A program made the position numbers and the translations under genes. From the NCBI RefSeq assembly GCF_003226565.1, contig NZ_QKOE01000003.1, positions 62,001 through 126,000 on the forward strand: a stretch of DNA of 64,000 nt. Reading direction: 5' to 3'. Source of the DNA: Parazoarcus communis SWub3 = DSM 12120 (GTDB taxonomy: Bacteria; Pseudomonadota; Gammaproteobacteria; Burkholderiales; Rhodocyclaceae). Every line of letters starts with the position of its first letter. Position 1 is the first letter of the stretch. Positions 25,104 through 34,301 of the stretch are shown here, one piece after another. Below the pieces are notes generated by a model. The model searched no databases. It saw nothing but the letters and a program-made list of their open reading frames with translations, and had not been told where the DNA came from.

Positions 25104-25949
25104 ATGACGACAAGCTTCGACCAGATCCGTGCCGGCCTCGCAGCCGGTAATGTAGTGCCCTTCCTCGGCGCCGACACCCTTGCCGACGTCACCCATGCCA
25201 CCACGGGAGCCAAGATTCCCGCAACCAGCGATGAACTCATCCTGGCGCTGAACAATGGACAGCCGATGGCCCCTCGGCTGATGTATGAGTTTCCGCGAGC
25301 GGCGATGAACATCGAGCTCAAACGCGGCCGTGCAGCCGTCACCCGTGCACTTGAAGGCATCTATGCAGACCGCGCCTGGTCCGAAGCAGCATTGCATCAA
25401 TGGCTGGGCAAACTGAACCTGCCTTACATCATTGACCTGAACCGCGACACCGGACTGCAGCAAGCCTGGGCGAACCGCCCGCACACGCTGATTGTCGGGA
25501 TTGCGCGCATTGCCGGTGGTTTGCGCTACAAGCTGTATCGCCATGACGGCACACAGTACGGACCGGTGACCGACGACAGCGGGATCGACCCCGACGCGCC
25601 GATCCTGTTCAAGCCCTGTGGCACGCCCTGGCCGGAACCCAACTGGATTGCATCGGACGCCGACTATGTCGACTACATCACCGAACTGATGGGTGGCTTT
25701 GCGATTCCGCCCTACCTGAAGGAACGGCGCAAGGGCCTGCGTTACCTGGTACTGGGTGCGCGCCTCAATCGAGACACCATCCGCATGCTGCTGGCCGATT
25801 TCATCTATGGCGCAGCACAGCCAGCCGGTTGGGCATTGATTCCTGGCGCCAACGACAAGGAAAAGCGTTTCTGCGCCCGCATCGGACTCGAAGTACTGGA
25901 TGCCGACTGGCGCGAGCTGGCCGGCCTGCCGGTGGCGGAGGCCGCTTGA
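25104..25949 (+). CDS. SIR2-like domain protein in nif context
   Basis: The 281-residue protein resembles the bacterial SIR2_2 group. It has an N-terminal NAD-binding-like VVPFLGADTL (residues 17-26), a central YIIDLNRDTGLQQAW (about 108-122) in place of TTNYD-type motifs, and ILFKPCGTPWP (167-177) where family members usually have a lysine followed by HG. The catalytic histidine is thus replaced by Cys172. The C-terminal half has a second Rossmann-like part (RYLVLGARLNRDTIRMLL). ATG 25104 follows AAGGAA. It could bind or cleave NAD, bind ADP-ribose, or be a catalytically dead sensor. It is coupled to a hemerythrin gene and lies between draT and draG. Confidence 0.78.
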   Translation: MTTSFDQIRAGLAAGNVVPFLGADTLADVTHATTGAKIPATSDELILALNNGQPMAPRLMYEFPRAAMNIELKRGRAAVTRALEGIYADRAWSEAALHQWLGKLNLPYIIDLNRDTGLQQAWANRPHTLIVGIARIAGGLRYKLYRHDGTQYGPVTDDSGIDPDAPILFKPCGTPWPEPNWIASDADYVDYITELMGGFAIPPYLKERRKGLRYLVLGARLNRDTIRMLLADFIYGAAQPAGWALIPGANDKEKRFCARIGLEVLDADWRELAGLPVAEAA

Positions 25950-26347
25950 AACTGCTGAGCTGGGATGAGGGTCGCTACGCACTTGGCGTGGCGACCATGG
26001 ACCAGACCCATCGCGACTTCGTCGATCTTGCCAGCCAGCTGGCAACGGCCGACGATGCACGCTTTCCCGCGCTGTTCAATGCGCTGCTCGACCACACCCG
26101 CGAGCATTTTGCGGCCGAGGACGCGCGCATGCGTGCAAGCCGTTTCGCGGCGACCGGAGAACATATCGGGGAGCATCAGCGCGTGCTGGCAGAGTTGCGT
26201 GGCTTCAACCGCAGTGTGCAGGCCGGTCGCATGCAGATGGCGCGGGCCTATGTGCGGCAAAGCCTGGGAGAGTGGTTCGAGCTGCATCTGGCGACGATGG
26301 ACGCAGCACTGGCGGCACATCTGAAGCAGGTGGAATCAGCTGCCTGA
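25946..26347 (+). CDS. Bacteriohemerythrin
   Basis: The protein has 133 residues from a TTG start that overlaps the preceding stop (TTGA); GGAGG lies 7 bp upstream, so the TTG is well supported. All seven diiron ligands are visible: His22, His54, Glu58, His73, His77, His114 and Asp119. SWDEGRYALGV is the usual N-terminal segment. Single-domain bacteriohemerythrins bind O2 reversibly and can supply or scavenge it. Co-translation with the SIR2-like gene under a NifA/sigma-54 promoter suggests oxygen handling during nitrogen fixation. Confidence 0.93.
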   Translation: MKLLSWDEGRYALGVATMDQTHRDFVDLASQLATADDARFPALFNALLDHTREHFAAEDARMRASRFAATGEHIGEHQRVLAELRGFNRSVQAGRMQMARAYVRQSLGEWFELHLATMDAALAAHLKQVESAA

Positions 26348-26418
26348 AAGGACAGGTCAGGCGCACATCCCGAAGCGCGCCCTGGCCTGAAAGTCACAGC
26401 CTGTCAGGCAACACGGTT

Positions 26419-27375
26419 TCAGCGCTGGATCGCTGCGAATCCGGGTGATAGTTCAATCAAGGCATCCGCGCTTGCGACGCACTGCTCGCGGATGGTCTTG
26501 CGCAGCCCCTGCGTCCATTGGGGCGGCAGCGCATCGGCGCCGCACAAGGCGCCCAGGATCATGCCACCGATCGCCCCTGTCGTATCCGCATCCCCACCTC
26601 GATTGACGATGTCGACCAGCGTGCGCTGAAAGCCGTCTTCCGCCTCAAAAGCCTGGAACACCGCGCGCAGGGTATCGACGATATAGCCACTGGGGTTGTC
26701 GCAGCGCCATCCTGCAGGATCGAACGCCGGGTGTGTCGCGACCAGACGACGCATGCACGCCATCACCCCCGGCATGCCTCGACCATCGAGTGCCGCCTGC
26801 ACCATGTCGATCACACAGATCGTACCCGCATCGGTCAGCGGATTGTGATGCGTCACCCGTCCCTGGGTGTGCGCCGCATGCTCGATACGCTCTCGTGCTG
26901 CGCCAAAGGTCGCCAGCGCCACCGGCAGGCAACGCATGGTGGCGCCATTACCCGCATCGGACGAAAGCGGCGCCTCGGTGCTGCCGGTCAGGCGCCAGCG
27001 CACGATACCCCGGCGCACGGTATTGCCGATATCGACCGGTTTGGCCCGCATCCACCGGTCAAAGGCCTCGGCACAGGCATTGGCTGACGGCGCGCTCCCC
27101 TCGCTCAACCAGGCCCCGGCCAGCGCCAGCGTCATCGTGGTGTCGTCAGTGACCTCCCCTGCAGGCAGCCTGAGCCAGCCGCCACCACGGATGCAGTCAT
27201 GCACGCCATACTGTTGTCCAATTTCGCGCGGCGTCATGAATTCGACGGTTGCGCCAAGCGCATCGCCGATGGCAAGACCGAGCATCGCGCCCCGGGCCCG
27301 ATCGATCAGGGTCAGACTGGCGGCCTGGCTCACAGCATGGCATCCGGACGGAAACACCGCGTCAATCAGACTCAC
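26419..27375 (-). CDS. draG: ADP-ribosyl-[dinitrogen reductase] hydrolase DraG
   Basis: The 318-residue ADP-ribosylglycohydrolase removes ADP-ribose from NifH and restores activity. The dimetal site is marked by GEVTDDTTM near residue 75 and RGGDADTTGAIGG near 258; ARGAMLGLAIGDALGATVEFM is the family N-terminal motif. The first 25 residues are an extension. It is the last gene of the nifB operon, overlapping nifQ by ATGA, rather than being paired with draT. No terminator is obvious in the short gap to the hemerythrin end. Confidence 0.95.
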   Translation of the reverse strand: MSLIDAVFPSGCHAVSQAASLTLIDRARGAMLGLAIGDALGATVEFMTPREIGQQYGVHDCIRGGGWLRLPAGEVTDDTTMTLALAGAWLSEGSAPSANACAEAFDRWMRAKPVDIGNTVRRGIVRWRLTGSTEAPLSSDAGNGATMRCLPVALATFGAARERIEHAAHTQGRVTHHNPLTDAGTICVIDMVQAALDGRGMPGVMACMRRLVATHPAFDPAGWRCDNPSGYIVDTLRAVFQAFEAEDGFQRTLVDIVNRGGDADTTGAIGGMILGALCGADALPPQWTQGLRKTIREQCVASADALIELSPGFAAIQR

Positions 27376-27947
27376 ACCTCGGGACCGAAGCAGACCGCGT
27401 AGTCAGTGCAGGCCTCACACGACGGCGAAGCGCACACGTAGATCCCCTCGCGCTGACACAATTCGCGATACAGGAACTTCTTCCATTTCATGTCGCGATT
27501 GTTGGCTTCGGCCAGGGCAGGAAAATTGAGCGCGATCAGTTGCGACAACTCCCTGCGAGTGGGCAGACCCAGATCCTGCCACAGGTGATCGTCCCCCATG
27601 CAGGCGGTGGCAACGATACAGGCAAACTCACCTGAACCATCCACCGAGGGATCCGCCTCCTCAGCGAGGAAGCGACGTAGATCCTCGAATTCCGGATGCA
27701 GGGTCGGCACCTCGGCCAGATCCGCCTTGGGGCGCCACACCAACCCGGGGAAATGACGCGCGATCAGCGCGCCGAAACCTTCGGCCCCCAGGCCGAAATC
27801 GGCCGGCAACATGCCTTCACCCAGTGTCCAGCCGGAAATGAGGTGGGCAAGAAACTCGTCGTTGGACGTACCGGCGGCATGCTGCATCAAATGGTCGTGC
27901 AGCGCGGCCCGGGCGGGCGAAGGGCGGAAACTGAGCGGTGCAAGCAT
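27372..27947 (-). CDS. nifQ: Molybdenum donor NifQ
   Basis: The 191-residue protein carries the C-terminal cysteine motif of NifQ (C-x4-C-x2-C-x5-C in CASPSCEACTDYAVC, with a preceding CQREGIYV). It binds a Mo-Fe-S cluster and gives molybdenum to NifEN. MKWKKFLYRELC is also typical. It overlaps draG by 4 bp. The neighbour upstream is fesII. Confidence 0.95.
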   Translation of the reverse strand: MLAPLSFRPSPARAALHDHLMQHAAGTSNDEFLAHLISGWTLGEGMLPADFGLGAEGFGALIARHFPGLVWRPKADLAEVPTLHPEFEDLRRFLAEEADPSVDGSGEFACIVATACMGDDHLWQDLGLPTRRELSQLIALNFPALAEANNRDMKWKKFLYRELCQREGIYVCASPSCEACTDYAVCFGPEV

Positions 27948-28017
27948 GATCGGACCTCGTTATCTGGGGCGAATTCAAAAGTCCCCGCGCCGCTGATGCA
28001 GCGCGGAGCACTCAAGA

Positions 28018-28380
28018 TCAATACTCGACGAGCAGATCTTCGTCGCGCAGGATCATCTGGCAGGCAAGCCGCCACGGTGTCACCGAAACGTCCTCGACGC
28101 GCATGCGTTCGATGTCCTCGGAGGTGATCTTCTTGTGCTCGCGCAGTACCACCAGTTCCTTGTCGGTCAGGCGACTGGCCATCGGTTCCGTCTTGGCGCC
28201 GTGATTGCCCAGCGGGGTCACCTTGACCATACAGGTGGCGCACTCGCCGTCTTCGCAGGAAAAGTCGATCGGCACATGGTTTTCCTTGGCGATCTTGAGG
28301 ATGGTCTGGGTGTGCGAGCCAGCCACCGCATAGACGGTCTTGTCCTTGTGGATCGGGCTGGAGAAAGTGATATTGGGCAT
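28018..28380 (-). CDS. fesII: FeSII (Shethna protein II)-like 2Fe-2S protective ferredoxin
   Basis: The protein has 120 residues from ATG 28380 (CGGAG upstream). The adrenodoxin/plant-type cysteines are in FSCEDGECATCMVK and the final LACQMILRDEDLLVEY. That ending and the long loop between the third and fourth cysteines match Azotobacter FeSII, which forms an oxygen-stable inactive complex with nitrogenase (conformational protection). It lies in the nifB operon between a second 2Fe-2S ferredoxin and nifQ. Confidence 0.9.
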   Translation of the reverse strand: MPNITFSSPIHKDKTVYAVAGSHTQTILKIAKENHVPIDFSCEDGECATCMVKVTPLGNHGAKTEPMASRLTDKELVVLREHKKITSEDIERMRVEDVSVTPWRLACQMILRDEDLLVEY

Positions 28381-28452
28381 GAAAAACTCCGGTACGGTTG
28401 ATTGAACGGCTTCTGTAAGCAACAGACTCTCTGCCGGGTGTTGTAGGGTTGT

Positions 28453-28749
<297 letters not shown>

Positions 28750-30039
28750 TCAGACGGTGAGCGCGCCGGGCGCGGTAAAGTCGATATGACGCGGTGAAGA
28801 GCGGCCGACCAGATGCTCGGCCAGTTCGCGGCCAAGTGCGACGCACTGCTGCAGTTCCTCGTCGGTCGGAATCAGCTTGACCTTGACCCCGGGGCGGGGC
28901 ACCCGCAGCTTCAGCCCGCGCAGGCGATCCTCCACCAGACCAACGGCTTCGCCACTCCAGCCATAGGAGCCGAAGGCTGCACCGAATTTGCCCTTGACCT
29001 TGACCAGGGTCAGCGAAGACAGCAGATCCCAAACTGGCTTGACCGCATCGCCATTGATCGTTGGCGAGCCGAAGACGAGGCCGTCGGCCTCTTCGATCAA
29101 ATCGACAAAGGGTGCAGGATCCCCCCCGGCAAGGTCGTACAGCGAAACCCTCACCCCCTCCACGCACTCGGCACCATCGCGCACCGCCTCCGCCATACGT
29201 GCGGTGTTGCCATAAGCACTGATATAGAACACCAGCAGGGTCTTCTCGCGCTCGCCCGCCTCATTGGTCAGCAAAGGCGCTGCCAGTTGGCGGTAACGGC
29301 GTACATAGCTCGCCGGCATGTCGCGCAGGATGGGGCCGTGAGCCGGCGCGATCAGCCTGACCGGCAGGGGCTCGATGAGATCAAGTGCGGTCAGCACATG
29401 CTCGCGGAACGGTCGCATGATGTGCTGGTAGTAATAGTCGAAGGAGAAACGGAAGTCGCCAACGTGGTCGTTGAACAACCTCGCATCACAGAAGTGGCAG
29501 CCGAACACGTCGCCGGAAAACAGCAGGCCATCCTCCTCGACCCAGGTGCATTGCGTATCAGGCCAGTGCAGATACGGCGTATGCAGGAAGCGTAAGCTCC
29601 GTCCCCCGAGATCGACCCGGGTGTCTTCATCCACCGGGACAATCCGATTTTCGTCCAGACTTTCCTTCACCAGCCCCTTGAGCATCTTGAGTGCAGGGAA
29701 GGACAGGTAGAGCTTGGCCTGGGGAGCGGCCCTGAGCAGTTCGGGCAGGGCGCCGGTGTGATCAGGCTCAAGGTGATTGAGCACGATCGCGGAGATCTCC
29801 GACGGTTTGCACACCGCCCACAGCCTGGCAAAGAAATCCGCGGCAAATTCGGCCTTCACCGTATCGATGACGGCAACACCATCACTGCCTCGCACCGCAT
29901 ACGCGTTATAGCTGGTGCCATTGGCGGTACGCAGGATGATGTCGAACTGGCGCAACTCGGGATCGAGCGCGCCCACCCAATGCACCCCCGACGCCAGTGC
30001 GACCGGTTCGCCGGGATGGACTGCGCCGCGCCGGCTCAT
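28750..30039 (-). CDS. fprA: A-type flavodiiron protein
   Basis: The 429-residue protein has an N-terminal metallo-beta-lactamase-like diiron domain with the H-x-E-x-D-H motif at 89-94 (HLEPDHTG), then HWPDTQ, SGDVFGCHF and APAHGP ligand regions. The C-terminal flavodoxin domain (LVFYISAYGNTARMAEAV) is at about 265-410. Flavodiiron proteins reduce O2 to water and/or NO. ATG 30039 overlaps the nifO stop (ATGA). Presence in the nifB operon suggests respiratory-independent oxygen removal near nitrogenase assembly. Confidence 0.93.
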   Translation of the reverse strand: MSRRGAVHPGEPVALASGVHWVGALDPELRQFDIILRTANGTSYNAYAVRGSDGVAVIDTVKAEFAADFFARLWAVCKPSEISAIVLNHLEPDHTGALPELLRAAPQAKLYLSFPALKMLKGLVKESLDENRIVPVDEDTRVDLGGRSLRFLHTPYLHWPDTQCTWVEEDGLLFSGDVFGCHFCDARLFNDHVGDFRFSFDYYYQHIMRPFREHVLTALDLIEPLPVRLIAPAHGPILRDMPASYVRRYRQLAAPLLTNEAGEREKTLLVFYISAYGNTARMAEAVRDGAECVEGVRVSLYDLAGGDPAPFVDLIEEADGLVFGSPTINGDAVKPVWDLLSSLTLVKVKGKFGAAFGSYGWSGEAVGLVEDRLRGLKLRVPRPGVKVKLIPTDEELQQCVALGRELAEHLVGRSSPRHIDFTAPGALTV

Positions 30040-30545
30040 GGCAGACTCGACCCAGACGGGCGCGCGACATAAGCCGCCGGGTTGGAATAAGGGGTCGGCT
30101 CCTGGGGTTTCCCCGTCCGTGCCACGGGCGGGGGACAGGACACCTGAGCCCCGCTGCCATGATGGCTGCAAGCTTCCGGCACTTCACCGGTGCCCAGCGC
30201 AACCCCCTGAACAGCAAGCCAGCCGGTGTCGAAGCCACAGCAACGCTGACCGTTGATCTCGACCAGGGGGCGGCGGATGAGCAAAGGCTCGGCGATCAGC
30301 CGCCCGAGCGCGCTCGCCGGGGTCATCGCGGCGGGATCCACCGCGCCGGACTTTACCGCCGGGGCAGCTGGGTTGAACCACTGCGCCACGGGTTGGCCAC
30401 TGAAGAAGCTCGCCAGCCACTCGGCCGTCCAGGCCTCGGTCAACAGATCGCGCACGTCAACGGCACAACCTGCTGCACGCAGCAGGCTGATCTGACGGGT
30501 GTTGGTGCTACAGCCCGGCTTCCACCAGAAGGTTACTGACGGCAT
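30036..30545 (-). CDS. nifO: NifO, ArsC-like nitrogenase-associated protein
   Basis: The 169-residue protein has an ArsC/Spx-type thioredoxin fold with KPGCSTNTRQISLL in place of the arsenate reductase C-x2-S start, and LIRRPLVEINGQRCCGFD near residue 90. A nif-specific tail CSHHGSGAQVSCPPP follows. NifO in Azotobacter affects molybdenum partition between nitrogenase and nitrate reductase. It overlaps fdxN by 13 bp and fprA by 4 bp. Confidence 0.92.
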   Translation of the reverse strand: MPSVTFWWKPGCSTNTRQISLLRAAGCAVDVRDLLTEAWTAEWLASFFSGQPVAQWFNPAAPAVKSGAVDPAAMTPASALGRLIAEPLLIRRPLVEINGQRCCGFDTGWLAVQGVALGTGEVPEACSHHGSGAQVSCPPPVARTGKPQEPTPYSNPAAYVARPSGSSLP

Positions 30546-30823
30546 TCCGATTCCCTCAGCTGTTCGAGCAGATGAAGGGGGATGCCGGTGAGGGAGCCAA
30601 GGGGATTGAGCGCTTCACCGTACTCATCGACGATGGCACCTTCGATCGGGCAGATTTCCGCACACTGGGGCAGATCGTGATCGCCCAGGCATTCGGTACA
30701 TTTGTCCGGATTGATGAAGAACAGGGGTTCGCCCGGCTGCATGACGGCCGAGATTGCCTTGTTCGGACAGAGCGGCTCGCATGCGTAGCAGCCGACACAC
30801 GAATCAACGATTTCGAGGGACAT
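30533..30823 (-). CDS. fdxN: NifB-associated ferredoxin FdxN, 2[4Fe-4S]
   Basis: The 96-residue ferredoxin has CVGCYACEPLCP and the expanded CTECLGDHDLPQCAEICP motif, then a 30-residue C-terminal tail. FdxN next to nifB donates electrons for NifB-co synthesis. It is 95 bp downstream of nifB and overlaps nifO. The similar ferredoxin at 18943-19146 is its shorter paralogue. Confidence 0.93.
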   Translation of the reverse strand: MSLEIVDSCVGCYACEPLCPNKAISAVMQPGEPLFFINPDKCTECLGDHDLPQCAEICPIEGAIVDEYGEALNPLGSLTGIPLHLLEQLRESECRQ

Positions 30824-30918
30824 GTCCGTTTACTCCTGCTGGGATCAATGCAGTCGTCGCGCTCCCCGGCAATCACCCGGGTTCGTGGCCCGAGCGATTG
30901 CCGAAGGCGCGACGCCGT

Positions 30919-32415
30919 TCATGCTGCTGCGCGTGCCACGGCAGGCTGCGCAAGCTTGCCGGCCGCCGCCATTTCGTCATACACCGCGCGGATGGCCTCT
31001 TCGATCGGCTCCATCGCATGCTCGCCGTTGGGCTGGATGCCGGCCTTCTCGAGATCGGCCCAGGGCTCGAAACCGATCTTGCTGGCCAGCAGCACCTCGA
31101 CGCCTTCAAGCGAGCGAATGATGCCGCCGAGTACGGTCTCGCCATCACCACAGGACTCGTCACCCATGCAGTACGGCGTGCACTTGCGGTGACCGAGGAA
31201 GCGGTGTTCCTTGGGACCGATCTCATAGACCAGGAACTCGTGGGCATGACCAAAGTGCTCGTTGATCACACCACCACCCTTGGTCGCCACCGCGATCCGG
31301 ATGTTGCGCGTCACCGGGCCCTCGTCGATCGCATCGGGATCGAACTTCGGTGCGGCTTTCAACGCCCGCTTCATGTCGAGCTCGGCAGTGATCGCGTCAT
31401 GCACTTTGGCGCGCTCCACCATGGCTGCGGCGTAGTCGACCTCCATCTCGTCGATCTTGTCGAGGGTGAACTCCTCGCCACGATCCTCGCCCAGCAGGCC
31501 GACGGCATCGGCGCGACACTGGCGACAGTGGCGCATCATCGACATGTCTCCGGCGCACGCGTCCTGCAGTTCCTGCAGTTCAAGCGGGGTCGGTTCGCGC
31601 TGCCCCATGATGCCGTAATAGGTGCCGTGCTCGGCTTCGGCGATCAGCGGCATCACGTTGTGCAGGAAGGCGCCCTTGGCCTTGACCACCTTGGAGACTT
31701 CCTTCAGGTGCTGGTCGTTGACCCCCGGAATCATCACCGAGTTGACCTTGACCAGGATGCCGCGCGAGGTCAGCATCTCCAGCCCTTTCTGCTGCTGCTC
31801 GATCAGGATCCTTGCGCCTTCCACACCACGGATACGCTTGTTTTCCCAGAAGATCCACGGGTAGATCTGCGCACCGATCTCGGGGTCAACACAATTGATC
31901 GTGATGGTGACGTGATCGATGTTGTGCTTGGCCAGTTCGTCCACCGACTCCGGCAACGACAGCCCATTGGTCGACACGCACAGCTTGATGTCCGGCGCCT
32001 GCTCCGAGAGCTGACGGAAGGTCTCGAAAGTGCGCTCGGGGTTGGCAAGGGGGTCTCCGGGTCCGGCAATGCCCAGTACGGTCATCTGCGGGATGGCTGC
32101 CGCCACCGCCAGCGTCTTCTTGACCGCCTGATCGGGTGACATCAGCTCGGAAACTACCCCCGGGCGCGACTCGTTGGAACAGTCGTACTTGCGGTTGCAG
32201 TAATTGCACTGGATGTTACAGGCCGGCGCGACCGCAACGTGCATGCGGGCGAAATAGTGATGGGCCTCCTCCGAATAACAGGGGTGGTCCTGCACTTTGC
32301 TACGGATATGATCCGGCAGATGGGACAGCGCGTCAGGCGCCGTTCCACAACCGCTTGAGCTGCAACCGCCACCCTCTGCTTCGGGTGCGGCATTGCTGAT
32401 GACCGGGAGTTCCAT
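30919..32415 (-). CDS. nifB: NifB, radical SAM NifB-co synthase
   Basis: The 498-residue enzyme inserts carbide and fuses 4Fe-4S units into NifB-co. Radical SAM cysteines are at 66, 70 and 73 (CNIQCNYC). Extra cluster ligands are the upstream GGGCSSSGCG and HPCYSEE cysteines and MRHCRQCRADAVGLLGEDR near 290. The C-terminal NifX-like domain is at about 375-480 (IRIAVATKGGGVINEHFGHAHEFLVYEI). It heads an eight-gene leftward operon ending in draG. Confidence 0.98.
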   Translation of the reverse strand: MELPVISNAAPEAEGGGCSSSGCGTAPDALSHLPDHIRSKVQDHPCYSEEAHHYFARMHVAVAPACNIQCNYCNRKYDCSNESRPGVVSELMSPDQAVKKTLAVAAAIPQMTVLGIAGPGDPLANPERTFETFRQLSEQAPDIKLCVSTNGLSLPESVDELAKHNIDHVTITINCVDPEIGAQIYPWIFWENKRIRGVEGARILIEQQQKGLEMLTSRGILVKVNSVMIPGVNDQHLKEVSKVVKAKGAFLHNVMPLIAEAEHGTYYGIMGQREPTPLELQELQDACAGDMSMMRHCRQCRADAVGLLGEDRGEEFTLDKIDEMEVDYAAAMVERAKVHDAITAELDMKRALKAAPKFDPDAIDEGPVTRNIRIAVATKGGGVINEHFGHAHEFLVYEIGPKEHRFLGHRKCTPYCMGDESCGDGETVLGGIIRSLEGVEVLLASKIGFEPWADLEKAGIQPNGEHAMEPIEEAIRAVYDEMAAAGKLAQPAVARAAA

Positions 32416-32454
32416 CGTCGATCCCCTAATGTGAAGTCAGACAGGGGATTCTGT

Positions 32455-32469
32455 GCAATCTGCGTGCCA
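32455..32469 (-). promoter_or_regulatory. Sigma-54 promoter of nifB operon
   Basis: On the minus strand TGGCACG-CAGA-TTGC is a perfect RpoN consensus, 40 bp before nifB. A one-mismatch IHF-like site lies at 32485-32497 in an AT-rich stretch between promoter and activator sites. Confidence 0.93.
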
Positions 32470-32530
32470 AGCAAGAAAAATAAGCAAATTACTGATTTAA
32501 AACAACTTACAAATTCCCTCAAGGGAAAAT

Positions 32531-32570
32531 TGTCGGACATCGAACACGGCTTGCTGTGCTACACGCCACA
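32531..32570 (-). promoter_or_regulatory. Tandem NifA sites of nifB operon
   Basis: Two exact TGT-N10-ACA sites, 32531-32546 and 32555-32570, lie 62-101 bp upstream of the nifB -24 element with centres 24 bp apart. A short palindrome TTCCCT-CA-AGGGAA is at 32514-32527. The remainder of the 335-bp nifB-nifA gap holds only the stem-loop below. Confidence 0.88.
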
Positions 32571-32695
32571 AGCTTCCGACCTCATCCAACAAAAAAGCAG
32601 ACCACACACTTCAACCGGAGGGAGCTCGCCAACGGCAAGCGGTATCGCGAGCACATTGCAATGGCACGAACGCGTCCAGTCTTCAGAGGTACGCA

Positions 32696-32734
32696 CCCAC
32701 GTGCGACCACCGTTCTACAGCAGCCGCACGTGGG
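32696..32734 (-). terminator. Candidate nifA 3' stem-loop
   Basis: CCCACGTGCG and CGCACGTGGG form a 10-bp perfect inverted repeat with a 19-base loop, 17 bp past the nifA stop. No T-tract follows, so termination here would need Rho, or the hairpin only protects the 3' end. Confidence 0.45.
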
Positions 32735-32750
32735 ATGCCTCCAATCGGCA

Positions 32751-34301
32751 TCAGATCTGACGCACCTTGATGTTGAGCGTCTGAATGCGGTAGGCGATCT
32801 GCCGGGGCGTCATGTTGAGCAGTCGGGCTGCCTTGGCCTGCACCCAGCCAGCCTGCTCCAGCGCGGCAATGACACGCTCACGCTCGTCCAGCCCAGGGTC
32901 GTCAAGATCCACGGTGCCTCCGCCACGCAATGGCGTGACCCGCTCCTCGACACCAGAGACCAGGATCAGGTCGCGATCGATGATGCCGTCCTCACTCATC
33001 ACCGCGGCACGCTCAACACAGTTCTCCAGTTCCCGGACGTTGCCCGGCCAGCCATGGTGCAACAGGATGCGCAAGGCGCTGTCGGTAATCGACAGCGGGC
33101 GCCCCTGCATCTTGGAAACCTTGTCCACCAGGAAACGGGCAATCTCGGGGATGTCCTCAACCCGCTCGCGCAATGGCGGCAGCATGATGGGCATGACATT
33201 GAGCCGGTAGAACAGATCCTCGCGGAACTTGCCGGCCTCGACCTCAAACTCCAGATCGCGGTTGGTCGCAGCGATGACGCGCACGTCTACACGCAAGGTA
33301 CGCACCCCACCGACACGTTCGAGCTCGCCCTCCTGCAGTACCCGCAGCAGCTTGGCCTGGAAGGACGCCGAAATCTCGCCGATTTCATCGAGAAACAAGG
33401 TTCCGCCATCGGCCGCCTCAAAGCGCCCCTTGCGTTGCGTCAACGCACCGGTGAACGCCCCCTTTTCGTGCCCGAACAGTTCGGACTCCAGCAGGTTCTC
33501 CGGCAGCGCAGCACAGTTGAGCTTGACGAAGGGCCCCGCAGCACGCGGCGAGTTGTAGTGGATGGCCTGGGCAATCAACTCCTTGCCGGTCCCGGTCTCG
33601 CCACGCACCAGCACGGTGGTGTTCCACTTTGCCACCTGACGAATCTGCTCGAACACCTTGCGCATGACCACGGTACGGCCAATGATGCTGTCAAAGCCAA
33701 AATGATTGCGTACGGTACGCCGCAGGCTGTCGCGCTCTTCCGACAGATCGCGGCGTTCCTGCCGCACCTGACAGGATAGTCGCACCGTCTGGCCAATGAG
33801 GTTGGCCACCATTTCGGCGAAATGGGCGTCATCATCGAGGCGGTCACGGACGGCCACCGGAGGCTGCAGTGCGAGTACGCCGATGGTTTCCTGGGCCGCG
33901 CGGATCGGCACGCCGATGAAGGGCGCCTCTGCGTCGAACATGCCACGCTGGGGCAGATAGTTGGGATTGTCGGCCAGGCGCTCGATGACCAGCGGACGCG
34001 AGCGCTGCTGTACCGAACCGATCACACCTTCGCCGGCACGCCAGCGAATGTCCGGGTCAATCGGCGCATCCACACCATGCAGCGCAGAGATCGCCATCGA
34101 TTCCCCGTCAGGATCAGTCAGCGTGACCAGCGCACGATTGAAGCCACACTCCTCGTCGAGCACCCGCAGCACCTCGGACAGGGTCTCGCGCAACTCGAGC
34201 GAGCGCGACAGCACCCGACTGACCCGGTACAAGGCCTCGAGTGCCGACTCCAGCCAGGCCGCACGTGCCTCGCCCTGCACCTTGTCGATCGCATCGGTCA
34301 T
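32751..34301 (-). CDS. nifA: Nif-specific transcriptional activator NifA
   Basis: The 516-residue sigma-54 activator has a GAF domain at about 20-175, an AAA+ domain at about 205-440, and a Fis-type HTH at the end (AAL-x5[21 protein letters not shown]). Walker A GETGTGKE is at 234-241, the sigma-54 contact loop GAFTGA at 281-286, and Walker B TLFLDE at 301-306. The inter-domain linker after AAA+ lacks the cysteine motif of oxygen-sensitive NifA, so control by NifL is expected. The start overlaps the nifL stop (TGATG). Confidence 0.97.
   Translation of the reverse strand: MTDAIDKVQGEARAAWLESALEALYRVSRVLSRSLELRETLSEVLRVLDEECGFNRALVTLTDPDGESMAISALHGVDAPIDPDIRWRAGEGVIGSVQQRSRPLVIERLADNPNYLPQRGMFDAEAPFIGVPIRAAQETIGVLALQPPVAVRDRLDDDAHFAEMVANLIGQTVRLSCQVRQERRDLSEERDSLRRTVRNHFGFDSIIGRTVVMRKVFEQIRQVAKWNTTVLVRGETGTGKELIAQAIHYNSPRAAGPFVKLNCAALPENLLESELFGHEKGAFTGALTQRKGRFEAADGGTLFLDEIGEISASFQAKLLRVLQEGELERVGGVRTLRVDVRVIAATNRDLEFEVEAGKFREDLFYRLNVMPIMLPPLRERVEDIPEIARFLVDKVSKMQGRPLSITDSALRILLHHGWPGNVRELENCVERAAVMSEDGIIDRDLILVSGVEERVTPLRGGGTVDLDDPGLDERERVIAALEQAGWVQAKAARLLNMTPRQIAYRIQTLNIKVRQI

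Noticed and set aside
24816-26060. 414-codon - strand frame across the SIR2-like gene
   Set aside because: The + strand genes have motif-level support (diiron ligands, SIR2 loop, sigma-54 promoter); the antisense product does not.
32655-32680. TTGC and TGGCACG next to each other in the nifB-nifA gap as another sigma-54 promoter
   Set aside because: The two elements are in the wrong order and no GG-N10-GC spacing fits on either strand.
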